Of a DNA stretch of 64,000 nucleotides, positions 34,638-44,269 are shown one piece after another. Numbering within the stretch: the stretch's first letter is position 1; each line of letters opens with the position of its first letter. Source of the stretch: Meghimatium bilineatum (lineage: Eukaryota; Mollusca; Gastropoda; Stylommatophora; Philomycidae); assembly GCA_034231615.1 (NCBI GenBank), contig CM067322.1, positions 104,297,767 through 104,361,766 of the forward strand, in the 5' to 3' direction. The notes beneath the pieces are model-generated. The model was not told where the DNA came from, ran no database searches, and worked only from the letters and a program-made list of their open reading frames with translations. The position numbers were made by a program, and so were the translations under genes.

Positions 34638-35560
34638 TGTTTAACAAATGGGATCCTAATTGATTGTTTAACAAATGGGATCCTAATTGATTGTTTAACA
34701 AATGGGATCCTAATTGATTGTTTAACAAATGGGATCCTAATTGATTGTTTAACAAATGGGATCCTAATTGATTGTTTAACAAATGGGATCCTAATTGATT
34801 GTTTAACAAATGGGATCCTAATTGATTGTTTAACAAATGGGATCCTAATTGATTGTTTAACAAATGGGATCCTAATTGATTGTTTAACAAATGGGATCCT
34901 AATTGATTGTTTAACAAATGGGATCCTAATTGATTGTTTAACAAATGGGATCCTAATTGATTGTTTAACAAATGGGATCCTAATTGATTGTTTAACAAAT
35001 GGGATCCTAATTGATTGTTTAACAAATGGGATCCTAATTGATTGTTTAACAAATGGGATCCTAATTGATTGTTTAACAAATGGGATCCTAATTGATTGTT
35101 TAACAAATGGGATCCTAATTGATTGTTTAACAAATGGGATCCTAATTGATTGTTTAACAAATGGGATCCTAATTGATTGTTTAACAAATGGGATCCTAAT
35201 TGATTGTTTAACAAATGGGATCCTAATTGATTGTTTAACAAATGGGATCCTAATTGATTGTTTAACAAATGGGATCCTAATTGATTGTTTAACAAATGGG
35301 ATCCTAATTGATTGTTTAACAAATGGGATCCTAATTGATTGTTTAACAAATGGGATCCTAATTGATTGTTTAACAAATGGGATCCTAATTGATTGTTTAA
35401 CAAATGGGATCCTAATTGATTGTTTAACAAATGGGATCCTAATTGATTGTTTAACAAATGGGATCCTAATTGATTGTTTAACAAATGGGATCCTAATTGA
35501 TTGTTTAACAAATGGGATCCTAATTGATTGTTTAACAAATGGGATCCTAATTGATTGTTT
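34638..35560 (+). repeat. 27-bp minisatellite, about 34 apparently identical copies
   Basis: The unit is GGGATCCTAATTGATTGTTT plus AACAAAT, each with a BamHI site (GGATCC). No variant unit was noticed in 920 bases. On the minus strand two frames stay open, one giving a 9-residue repeat KQSIRIPFV for over 300 codons. Confidence 0.98.
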
Positions 35561-35604
35561 TGGAAGGTCTTTACTGGACGATGGTGAGCTCATGCATATC
35601 TTCC

Positions 35605-35730
35605 AATCAATGTCAATACATGTCAATCAATGTCAATACATGTCAATCAATGTCAATACATGTCAATCAATGTCAATCAATGTCAATCAATGTCAATACA
35701 TGTCAATCAATGTCAATACATGTCATCCGT
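35605..35730 (+). repeat. 10/20-bp minisatellite
   Basis: AATCAATGTCAATACATGTC alternates with AATCAATGTC; about 12 ten-base units. Confidence 0.95.
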
Positions 35731-36500
35731 ATCTCAATAAGGTGAAAGGTTCCAGACTAAAAAAAGGGGGCAGTTCGTGGTTGGGACAGGCAGAAGTTAT
35801 CATAGACAAGTATGTGAGCTCATTTGTACTGATCACCGGATGGTGTGGGTACCCACTCCACATGCACTATATGGTACCTTGTCTGTAGTCATGACACTTG
35901 ACAGAAATGACTTGCACTGAAAAGTCATGTGGTGAGAGTGTTGGATTACCAGAAGCACACAATCTTGAATATTGATTTACTAAGAGTCAAAGCTATGACA
36001 ACCAAAAATTGGGGGCACTAACATCCATACAGCTGTGAAAGAAATGTAATTTGCCATCAATTTTATTAATTTTTATTTACTATAAAAAAAGGGAAAAATC
36101 CTGTTAGAGAATGCAGAATTCAGGGTGCACGCACTGCAGAAAATAATCTAATAATGTACACAGATGAGTGAGTCATTTATCATCAATGAGGTGCTTCAGC
36201 TTTTTTCACACAGTGCTGTGGGATAACTATCCTGGAATCCAGCAGTGCCTTCACCAAAACTATCAACTATTTGACGATGAAGATAAAAACTGACGGAGGC
36301 CTGCCATGGCTGATATCACAGTACTATTCTCATGCATGCATGACTTAGTGACTCAATGAACATGATGTCACAGAACTTTTCTCATGCATGCATCTATTTG
36401 TCCCTGATAGCCTGTAGATGTTAACTTACAACATGGCAGCTATTTGTCTGTCTGCAGAATGGGACATGTTAGTATCAATATATTGTGAATATGTGCTAGA
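35731..36500 (-). other. TFIIA intron, nothing recognised
   Basis: Non-repetitive AT-rich sequence; the donor of exon 8 is at its right edge. Confidence 0.4.
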
Positions 36501-36506
36501 GATTAC

Positions 36507-36596
36507 CTTGTCATACTGGCAGACAACCACGTTGTCTGTATCAAACAGTTCCGTAGGATCTTCTTCACTGACATCATCACCAGAATTGAGTGGGTC
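36507..36596 (-). CDS. GTF2A1: TFIIA alpha/beta subunit, exon 8 (beta barrel start)
   Basis: 90 bases, acceptor CATGTTACAG and donor GACAAG/GTAATC, phase 0 at both ends. It reads DPLNSGDDVSEEDPTELFDT then DNVVVCQYDK, almost the same as human PLNSEDDVSDEEGQELFDTE and NVVVCQYDK. This is the start of the C-terminal beta-barrel strand that contacts TBP and DNA. A 38-bp minisatellite starts only about 15 bases upstream of the acceptor. Confidence 0.96.
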
Positions 36597-36611
36597 CTGT
36601 AACATGCAAAA

Positions 36612-37312
36612 TGTACTTTTTAAACATCACCTTCAAGAAGTACATCACATGATCAGCTTAAACATCACCTTCAAGAAGTACATCACATGATCAGCTTAAA
36701 CATCACCTTCAAGAAGTACATCACATGATCAGCTTAAACATCACCTTCAAGAAGTGCATCACATGATCAGCTTAAACATCACCTTCAAGAAGTACATCAC
36801 ATGATTAGCTTAAACATCACATTCAATATGTACATCACATGATCAGATTAAACATCACATTCAAGAAGTACATCACATGATCAGATTAAACATCACCTTC
36901 AAGAAGTACATCACATGATCAGCTTAAAAAATCACCTTTAATATGTACATCACATGATCAGATTAAACATCACCTTCAAGAAGTACATCACATGATCAGA
37001 TTAAATATCACCTTCAAGAAGTACATCACATGATCAGATTAAACATTACATTCAAGAAGTACATCACATGATCAGATTAAACACCACCTTCAAGAAGTAC
37101 ATCACATGATCAGCTTAAAAAATCACCTTTAATATGTACATCACATGATCAGATTAAACATCACCTTCAAGAAGTACATCACATGATCAGATTAAACATC
37201 ACCTTCAAGAAGTACATCACATGATCAGATTAAACATCACCTTCAAGAAGTACATCACATGATCAGATTAAATATCACCTTCAAGATGTACATCACATGA
37301 TCAGTTTAAACA
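36612..37312 (+). repeat. 38-bp minisatellite, about 18 copies
   Basis: Units contain TTCAAGAAGTACATCACATG followed by ATCAGMTTAAACATCACC. A variant with TTTAATATGTACATC recurs at 36931 and 37131, which indicates block duplication. Confidence 0.95.
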
Positions 37313-38265
37313 AACTAAATGAAAAGTGAATACTAGTCATCAGATCATTAGCAATGCACTGGTGATACTATCCTATAATATATGGCTGCTCCAATATCTC
37401 CTTGTGTAGTGTGTATCATGTGACATATCCATCACACCTGAAATTGGAGGAACTTTTAGTTTTTAGGAGATATCAATAAACCAGAGGTGGGTGTGTTCAC
37501 TGTTCACGCCCACTGTCAATTCAATTGCAATTAGAAAATTCAAGGGAAATAAGAGATACCCTTCAATTGTCCCCTGGTGAAATCAGGGGAGGCAAGCCAG
37601 AAACTTGGCAGGTAGACATCATCTAGTACCATTTCTGCATAACATATACTTATTATAATAGTAAGCATATTACTATTCTGTGTATGTGTAGCATGCAACG
37701 AACTTATTCAAACGGTTATGGGGATCCAACCGCGATTGATAACTATCACACAGAACAAGTTCGTAGCTTTATTGCTACACATTGAATGAATCTTTTACAT
37801 GATCTAATTGCGCAATGTAACTAATTTCGATCATATTTGCACAAGTAAAATGAGATCTAACTAGATATACATGCTAAACTAGTGTTTGATCGTGGCATAA
37901 TAGGTTTATTTTGCACATTCTTATGGTAAACGATGATCTAACAAATTTGACACTGTATGTAAAGTAATATTAGGCCTACTAACTTAACATGAAGAATAAT
38001 GAAATTGACTTACCAGTATAAATATGAGGATGGAGAATGTTGATGGTGCTTGCAAATGCACAAACTCTGGCTGCTGTATAAAATGCGCATAATTGCAATT
38101 GAGAAAGGGTATCTTTGAACCAGAAGCAAAATCCAAGCCTCCACATGAATTATTTCATTCACCGCTGGGTAATAAATATGTCAGGTCTGTAACACCCATA
38201 CAGGACTACAATAGCTGAAATGCCTCGTGTGTGGCCGAACTAAGAGTTCACATTTTGATAAGGAA
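37313..38265 (-). other. TFIIA intron with one stray unit of the next array
   Basis: Mostly unique sequence. At 37384-37430 there is a single copy of the 49-bp unit that forms the array at 38276, about 850 bases away. Confidence 0.5.
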
Positions 38266-38275
38266 TAACAGGTGT

Positions 38276-38600
38276 GCCATGGGTGCTCCAATATCTCCCT
38301 GTGTAGTGTGTATCATGTGACATATCCATGGGTGCTCTAATATCTCCCTGTGTAGTGTGTCATGTGACATATCCATGGGTGCTCCAATATCTCCCTGTGT
38401 AGTGTGTATCATGTGACATATCCATGGGTGCTCCAATATCTCCTTGTGTAGTGTGTGTCATGTGACATATCCATGGGTGCTCCAATATCTCCTTGTGTAG
38501 TGTGTCATGTGACATATCCATGGGTGCTCCAATATCTCCTTGTGTAGTGTGTGTCATGTGACATATCCATGGGTGCTCCAATATCTCCCTGTGTAGTGTG
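38276..38600 (+). repeat. About 47-49-bp minisatellite, 7 copies
   Basis: Units contain GGGTGCTCCAATATCTCCYT and GTGTAGTGTGT, ending CATGTGACATATCCAT. Confidence 0.94.
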
Positions 38601-38604
38601 TGTG

Positions 38605-38730
38605 AATATCATTGACGCATGTTTTACAAGAAATGTGAGAGAATGTCGCTGACGCATGTTTTTATAAGAAATGTGAGAAAATATCGCTGACGCATGTTAA
38701 TACAAGAAATGTGAGAGAATATCGTTGCAT
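38605..38730 (+). repeat. About 39-bp repeat, 3 copies
   Basis: Units contain GACGCATGTT and AAGAAATGTGAGARAATRTC, just downstream in gene sense of TFIIA exon 7. Confidence 0.85.
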
Positions 38731-38834
38731 GCTTCAGAAGAGATGTATGATAAGGTTTCTGACATTCTTATGAAAATAATCAGTTGAAAATATAATTTTG
38801 ACATGAATGCTGGCAGTAGACATGATCTAATTAC

Positions 38835-38969
38835 CTCCTCTTCTCCTTGTTCCTCCTCCTCTGCCTCCTCTTCCTTGTCATCTTCCTCTTTATCGTCATC
38901 ATCAAAATCATCATCAGATGAACTTGTGTCAGCATTGCCATCTGTCTGAATCAAATTACGATGCACACC
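38835..38969 (-). CDS. GTF2A1: TFIIA alpha/beta subunit, exon 7 (cleavage site and acidic region)
   Basis: 135 bases, acceptor TATCAACAG and donor GAG/GTAATT, phase 0 at both ends. It opens GVHRNLIQTDGNADTSS and continues into a dense Asp/Glu tract. In human TFIIA the equivalent place is where Taspase 1 cuts between Asp and Gly of QVDG to give the alpha and beta chains. Here the motif is QTDG, with Thr instead of the usual hydrophobic residue before Asp. The acidic tract matches that of other animals in position and length. Confidence 0.92.
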
Positions 38970-39112
38970 CTGTTGATACAATTAAAACAGAAAAATCATT
39001 ATGTTTTCTCGGAGATTAAAACACTTGTCTGTCTGTAACAGATTAAAGTGTAATAATTATGTATATTTTCTGACTAATTAGAACACTGCAAATATCAGAT
39101 TGTTGCTCTATT

Positions 39113-39715
39113 ATAACATTCGTGTGTCTGTAGTGCTCTATTGTTGCACTCATGTGTCTGTAGTGCTCTATTGTTCTACTCATGTGTCTGTAGTGCTCTA
39201 TTGTTGCAATCATATGCCTGTAGTGCTCTATTGTTGCAGTCATGTGTCTGTAGTGCTCTATTGTTGCAGTCATGTGTCTGTAGTGCTCTATTGTTGCAGT
39301 CATGTGTCTGTAGTGCTCTGTTGTTGCAGTCATGTGTCTGTAGTGCTCTATTGTTGCAGTCATGTGTCTGTAGTGCTCTGTTGTTGCAGTCATGTGTCTG
39401 TAGTGCTCTATTGTTGCAGTCATGTGTCTGTAGTGCTCTATTGTTGCAGTCATGTGTCTGTAGTGCTCTATTGTTCCACTCATGTGTCTGTAGTGCTCTA
39501 TTGTTGCTACACGTGCGTCTGTAGTGCTCTGTTGCTAAACTCGTGTCTATAGTGCTCTTTTGCTACACTTGTGTGTCTGTAGTGCTCTGTTGCTACACTC
39601 GTGTGTCTGTAGTGCTCTGTTGCTACACTCGTGTGTCTGTAGTGCTCTGTTGCTACACACGTGTGTCTGTAGTGCTCTGTTGCTACACACGTGTGTCTGT
39701 AGTGCTCTATCGCTA
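39113..39715 (+). repeat. 30-bp minisatellite, about 20 copies
   Basis: Units contain CATGTGTCTGTAGTGCTCTA followed by TTGTTGCAGT. The right part shifts to a 29-base form with GCTACACTCGTGTG. Open frames on both strands are artefacts. Confidence 0.96.
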
Positions 39716-40530
39716 CTCTGTAGTTATGTTCATGTTATACTTGACACTGCCTGCTAAAAAAAATTGAAGAGCTTTGTGTCTGGCTGGAGTGCAATCATGT
39801 CAGTTCTGACATATTTGAAATACTACTTTCAATGTCATTACATGCTTTGTATAATCAAATTAAGGGCATATGCTCTCAAGGTGGACACGGCACAGTATTA
39901 CTGTATAGCAAACTACCAAATATGCAATAGCCTGAAAACCGATGGTCATTAAATCCTGCAACGCCTTACAGCACTGCATAAGCAGAGAAAAGACAATAAA
40001 AGTAGATCCATGAAATATCTGAAATTAATTTATTTGTTGAATTCATGTGTACAAAGTTTGAATAGTTTGTACAAAAGTTTGATCTGCTTGTACGGTTCAC
40101 AGATGAATAACCTAAACTGACTGACTAATATCTCACTATTAATTCACAATCTAGTATAATGGATATAATCACACCAGGAAATAAAACAGTAATAATGCTG
40201 GTAGAAACACCTGGACAAAAACAATCATTTAACAAGACCATTAAAAAAATTATATCAAAAAAAAGTCATCAGTCCTGGAGAAAAACAGATTGCACATTAT
40301 ATGAGAAAATAACATATTTCATCACACAGACCGTCTCAACATAAGTGTACAAGCATGTACATGTATAGACAGATCTAACATACCATATATTTCCATTTCT
40401 AAACAGATTTTTTGTTATTTATCCAACAACAAGATTTGAATGTGTGAAATGTGACAAAAGTCTCAAATCTGTTGTTGAAGACGAGGTATGGAATCCCATG
40501 CTACAGGTATCAACCAGTTATCATACAGGT
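39716..40530 (-). other. TFIIA intron, nothing recognised
   Basis: AT-rich non-repetitive sequence without a coding signal. Confidence 0.35.
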
Positions 40531-40539
40531 ATCATTACT

Positions 40540-40975
40540 GCTACAGGTAGCCAGTAATCAATCAGTCAAGTCAGTGATTGGTTGAGCTGATTGAAATGAG
40601 TACAGCCAGTAATCAATCTGTCAAGTCAGTGATTGGTTGAGCTGATTGAAATGAGTACAGCCAGTAATCAACCAGTCAAGTCAGTGATTGGTTGAGCTGA
40701 TTGAAATGAGTACTGCCAGTAATGAATCAGTCAAGTCAGTGATTGGTTGAGCTGATTGAATTGAGTACAGCCAGTAATGAATCAGTCAAGTCAGTGATTG
40801 GTTGAGCTGATTGAAATAAGTACAGCCAGTAATCAATCAGTCAAGTCAGTGATTGGTTGAGCTGATTGAAATGAGTACAGCCAGTAATCAATCTGTCAAG
40901 TCAGTGATTGGTTGAGCTGATTGAAATGAGTACAGCCAGTAATCAATCAGTCAAATAAGTGATTGGCTGGACTAA
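40540..40975 (+). repeat. 55-bp minisatellite, about 8 copies
   Basis: Units contain CAGCCAGTAATCAATCAGTC and GTGATTGGTTGAGCTGATTG. GATTGGTT is a CCAAT-box match on the minus strand in every unit. Confidence 0.95.
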
Positions 40976-41140
40976 TTATATGATATCGTGTTCGTGGGCC
41001 ATTTTATTATGAGATATGACATCTTCATACTCCTTGTCATAAATGACACAGCACATGAGGATTGTCATTTTAATACACCTTGCGAACAGAAACTAAGAAA
41101 TCTTAATATGGCAATGAACTGTACAACACTGGTCACTCAC

Positions 41141-41376
41141 CCCCGCTGGTCTAACCTGGGGTGCAAGAGTTGCAGGATTCTGTTGCACAATTTGGCCAGC
41201 CTGCAATAATTTTGGCTGAACTTGCTGCGTCAAACGAATTTGTTGTTTTGGTGACTGCATATGCTGCTGTAACATTTGTGATGTTATGTGTTGAGACAGT
41301 TGAGGCTGATGACTTTGCTGGAGATGTGGCAATTGCTGAGGTGGGATTCCAGCAAGTGTTATAAACTGACCATTTC
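41141..41376 (-). CDS. GTF2A1: TFIIA alpha/beta subunit, exon 6 (Gln-rich linker)
   Basis: 236 bases, acceptor CTTTTTGCAG and donor GGGG/GTGAGT, phase 1 in and 0 out. After the split Gly it reads NGQFITLAGIPPQQLPHLQQ and continues as a Gln-rich run to QNPATLAPQVRPAG. Gln-rich linkers of this sort lie between the conserved ends of TFIIA alpha/beta in animals. No fold is expected here. Confidence 0.88.
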
Positions 41377-41514
41377 CTGCAAAAAGAATTGAAAGTGTTT
41401 GACTGAATACATTTAAGCTGAGGTTATAGAATAGCAACTGCATGTATGATCAGTGATTTTGTTTCCAGCTGCACACATGACAAGTTCTGAGATAGCAGTT
41501 CACGTGGTAGCTCT

Positions 41515-41595
41515 ACCATCACCAGATCATGGATGAATCTTTCATCACCAAATCATGGATGAATCTTTCATCAACAGATCATGGATGAATCTTTT
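41515..41595 (+). repeat. 26-bp repeat, 3 copies
   Basis: AGATCATGGATGAATCTTTC and close variants are repeated three times. Confidence 0.85.
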
Positions 41596-41789
41596 CCAGC
41601 ACATTTATACATATTCATTATCTGATATAATTTATACATATTTATTATCTGATATATGTAGCAAGATTCAGTTAGATGTCATCTGATAGGTAGCTGTTAT
41701 CGAATGGTTGGTTGCTGATCCACAGGCTCATGCCCTTTGACTCAATGTCATTGTGTGATATGTGCATGTGTGCTTTTGTTTTATTCTAT

Positions 41790-43510
41790 ATAAGTGTTCC
41801 ATTTATCTGGCCCTGGAGGGAGAAGAATTTTCCTGAAGTCATCCAGCTCTGGACATTCAAAAAGGTAGCGGTCAACAGTTTCATAGGGATGTGTGCGCAG
41901 CGGGCACTTTGGAGTGTGTTGTGGTTGTATTCTGTTCAGTTGATTGTTAAGCTGCATTGATGTGTGCGAAGTTGGAATATGATACTCTGGTCTTTCCTTC
42001 CCAGGAGGTTGATGTTGTCTTTAGGATTTGGGCTGGTCATATATTTATAGATTTCACTCCCAGTGTTTCCCATAGCCCATCTGTTCATCCAATTTTCTTT
42101 ATAACAAATTCTAACATCATTTTAACTGTGTGCATGGTTGTTTGTGTATATGGCTGTTCTTGTTCTTGTCCTGCTCCCTTGTTTGCTAGCCTATCTGCCT
42201 TGTCATTGCCAGGTGTGTTTGAGCGGCCAAGAATCCACCACATAACAATGTTGACTTCATAAGATGTAAGCAGCTGGTTGGCATGGTGATATATTTCAAC
42301 TAGCTCACGTTTACAATGTCCATCACATTCTAGTGCTTGAAGAGCGGACATAGAATCTGCAAAAATCACAATGTTTTGGACTTTTGATGGAAAGGCATGA
42401 AATATGGTCTTCAGGTGGTACAACTTCATACATAGTTAGAATATATCTCAGGCATCAATCATCAGATGTTTTGTTCGGATATTCTATATAAACACTATAA
42501 CCTGCTTTGATGGGGGCTTTGAAAGCAGGCCCATCAGTATAGAAAGGAATCCATTTTCCTGGGTAGGTGTCTATTGTTTTCTGTGATGCTTTCATAAGAC
42601 TTACAGGGTCGAAACTTTTCGTTACCGTATCTGTTAATTGTGTCTTGATATCCAGAAATTTAAAGCCTGTGTGTGGTAGTAAACATTTTTCTACTCTTTG
42701 CAGTTTTTGTCTCTTGTCTGGAAGGTGTTAACTGTCTTTTATTTTATTGACATGACTCAGGACTGACTTGTTTTATTCTGTGGTTTGGTTCCCAGTTTTC
42801 TACAAGTTGTTTATTTGGGTCGTCTTTGTTCATTCTTTTGCTTCTTCCATAAGCCTCCATTGCAGCCATATCTCTCCGCTTCTCAAGGGGTTCTACATTT
42901 GTATGTATTTCACATGCAGCCGTAGGTGTAGATCTCATTGCTCCACTAATTAGACGTAGGGCATTGTTCTGCATTCTGTCTAGAGATTCAACATTTGTCT
43001 TGGAACATGTTATAAGGCGTGCACTGTTGTATTCTAAAGCAGAACGTATGTAACCAAGGTATAGTCCTCTAAGGGTATCCTTGTCTGATCCCCAAGATGT
43101 TCCAGTGAGTCTTTTCAGTAGCTGTAACCTTTAAGTGCTTTATTTTTGATATTTTCTACATGCTTCTTGAGGGTGAGCTGCTGTTCAAGCGTGATTCCAA
43201 GATATGTGGGGTGTTCTTCTCTTGACAATTTATTATGTGTTTCCAACCATAGACTGATATTTTCTTTGGCTACTTTATGACTCTTGGTATAGACAGTTTT
43301 CTCACAGTTTATTTTTAGCTTCCATGTTTGACAGTATTCATGTAGTCTTCTTTAAATCTCCATTTAGTCTTTTGGCAGCACTTTCAACATTCTCATGGCT
43401 CTGCCATATTGTTAAGTCATCAGCATATAGGGCTTTTTCAGCTTTGGTATTTTTGACAAGGTTATTAATGTAAATGAGAAAGAGGGTGCAGCAATTCTGT
43501 CTTTTGAGTC
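41790..43510 (-). mobile_element. RNase H LINE, diverged family, decayed copy C
   Basis: The minus strand shows, in order, RT motif C (LYADDLTIWQSHENVESAA, near 43440), a thumb segment (NALRLISGAMRSTPTAACE), and an RNase H domain with FADSMSALQAL and GNDKADRLANKGA (42085-42429). A C-terminal Cys/His region with LRTHPYETVDRYLFECPELD follows (about 41830-41900). Frames are broken several times. The 5' half is missing. It lies in the intron between TFIIA exons 5 and 6. Confidence 0.85.
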
Positions 43511-43552
43511 TCTTTAATTAATCAAGTCTGCTTGTGATTCAACCATACATTG

Positions 43553-43575
43553 TGTGTGTGTGTGTGTGTGTGTGA
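43553..43575 (+). repeat. (GT)n microsatellite
   Basis: About eleven GT units. Confidence 0.9.
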
Positions 43576-43789
43576 GAAGAAAACTATGCAACAGGATGAT
43601 GGAAGTTTTGCTAATCCCTGGATACACACATGAAAATCGTAGTACAATGCAGTGGATGACTATAGTTTTCTACGTGTCTCACCATGCCCGATGAGGTCCA
43701 CACCACGTTGCTGGAAGAGGATGTCACAAATTGTATGCCATAATATTTACAGTGAGAATGAAATCTGAGAAAGCATAGCAAGAATCAGT

Positions 43790-44000
43790 CATAAGTTTGT
43801 TGGACATAGCAAGAATTACTCACCAGTTTGTTGGACATAGCAAGAATCAGTCACCAGTTTGTTGGACATAGCAAGAACTCACCAGTTTGTTGGACATGCA
43901 AGAACTCACCAGTTTGTTGGACATAGCAAGAATCAGTCACCAGTTTGTTGGACATAGCAAGAATCACTCACCAGTTTGTTAGACATAGCAAGAACTCACC
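43790..44000 (-). repeat. About 31-bp minisatellite carrying copies of the exon 5 end and splice donor
   Basis: On the minus strand each of about 7 units reads TCCAACAAACTGGTGA and then TTCTTGCTATG. The real exon 5 ends AGTCCAACAAACTG/GTGAGT followed by TCTTGC. The array is therefore a run of copies of the exon-intron junction, directly beside the real one. Confidence 0.9.
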
Positions 44001-44114
44001 AGTTTGTTGGACTGTGATGTTTTGAATTTGACCTCCTGCTCCTATAGCTGCTATCCGTTGTTGAAACAAACCTGCAGTTAGAGCTATGGTTGCAGCACCT
44101 GTACCAGGTGTCAG
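44000..44114 (-). CDS. GTF2A1: TFIIA alpha/beta subunit, exon 5
   Basis: 115 bases, acceptor CACATTTCAG and donor ACTG/GTGAGT, phase 0 in and 1 out. It reads LTPGTGAATIALTAGLFQQR then IAAIGAGGQIQNITVQQT, part of the long poorly conserved linker between the alpha and beta cores. The 3' end of this exon and its donor are repeated in the adjoining minisatellite at 43790-43995. Confidence 0.85.
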
Positions 44115-44269
44115 CTGAAATGTGCACAAAATACAGTCACCTCAAAGAGAGTCAATCTATTGCAGTCCTGTTACAGTTATCTGATGTAATCTGTGACTTT
44201 GATTCTACATCAACCAGTTTGACATTCCAAAAATAACAGTTTACCAACCCCTGATCTAGACATTCCTGC

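Noticed and set aside
34604-35626. 340-codon and 305-codon minus-strand frames
   Set aside because: They come from a uniform 27-bp repeat whose length is a multiple of 3 and which lacks stops in two frames; not evidence of coding.
39043-39552. Cys-rich and His-rich repeat frames that look like toxin or zinc peptides
   Set aside because: Low-complexity translations of the 30-bp minisatellite (CSALLLQSCV, YRHMTATIEH); no signal peptide or precursor structure.
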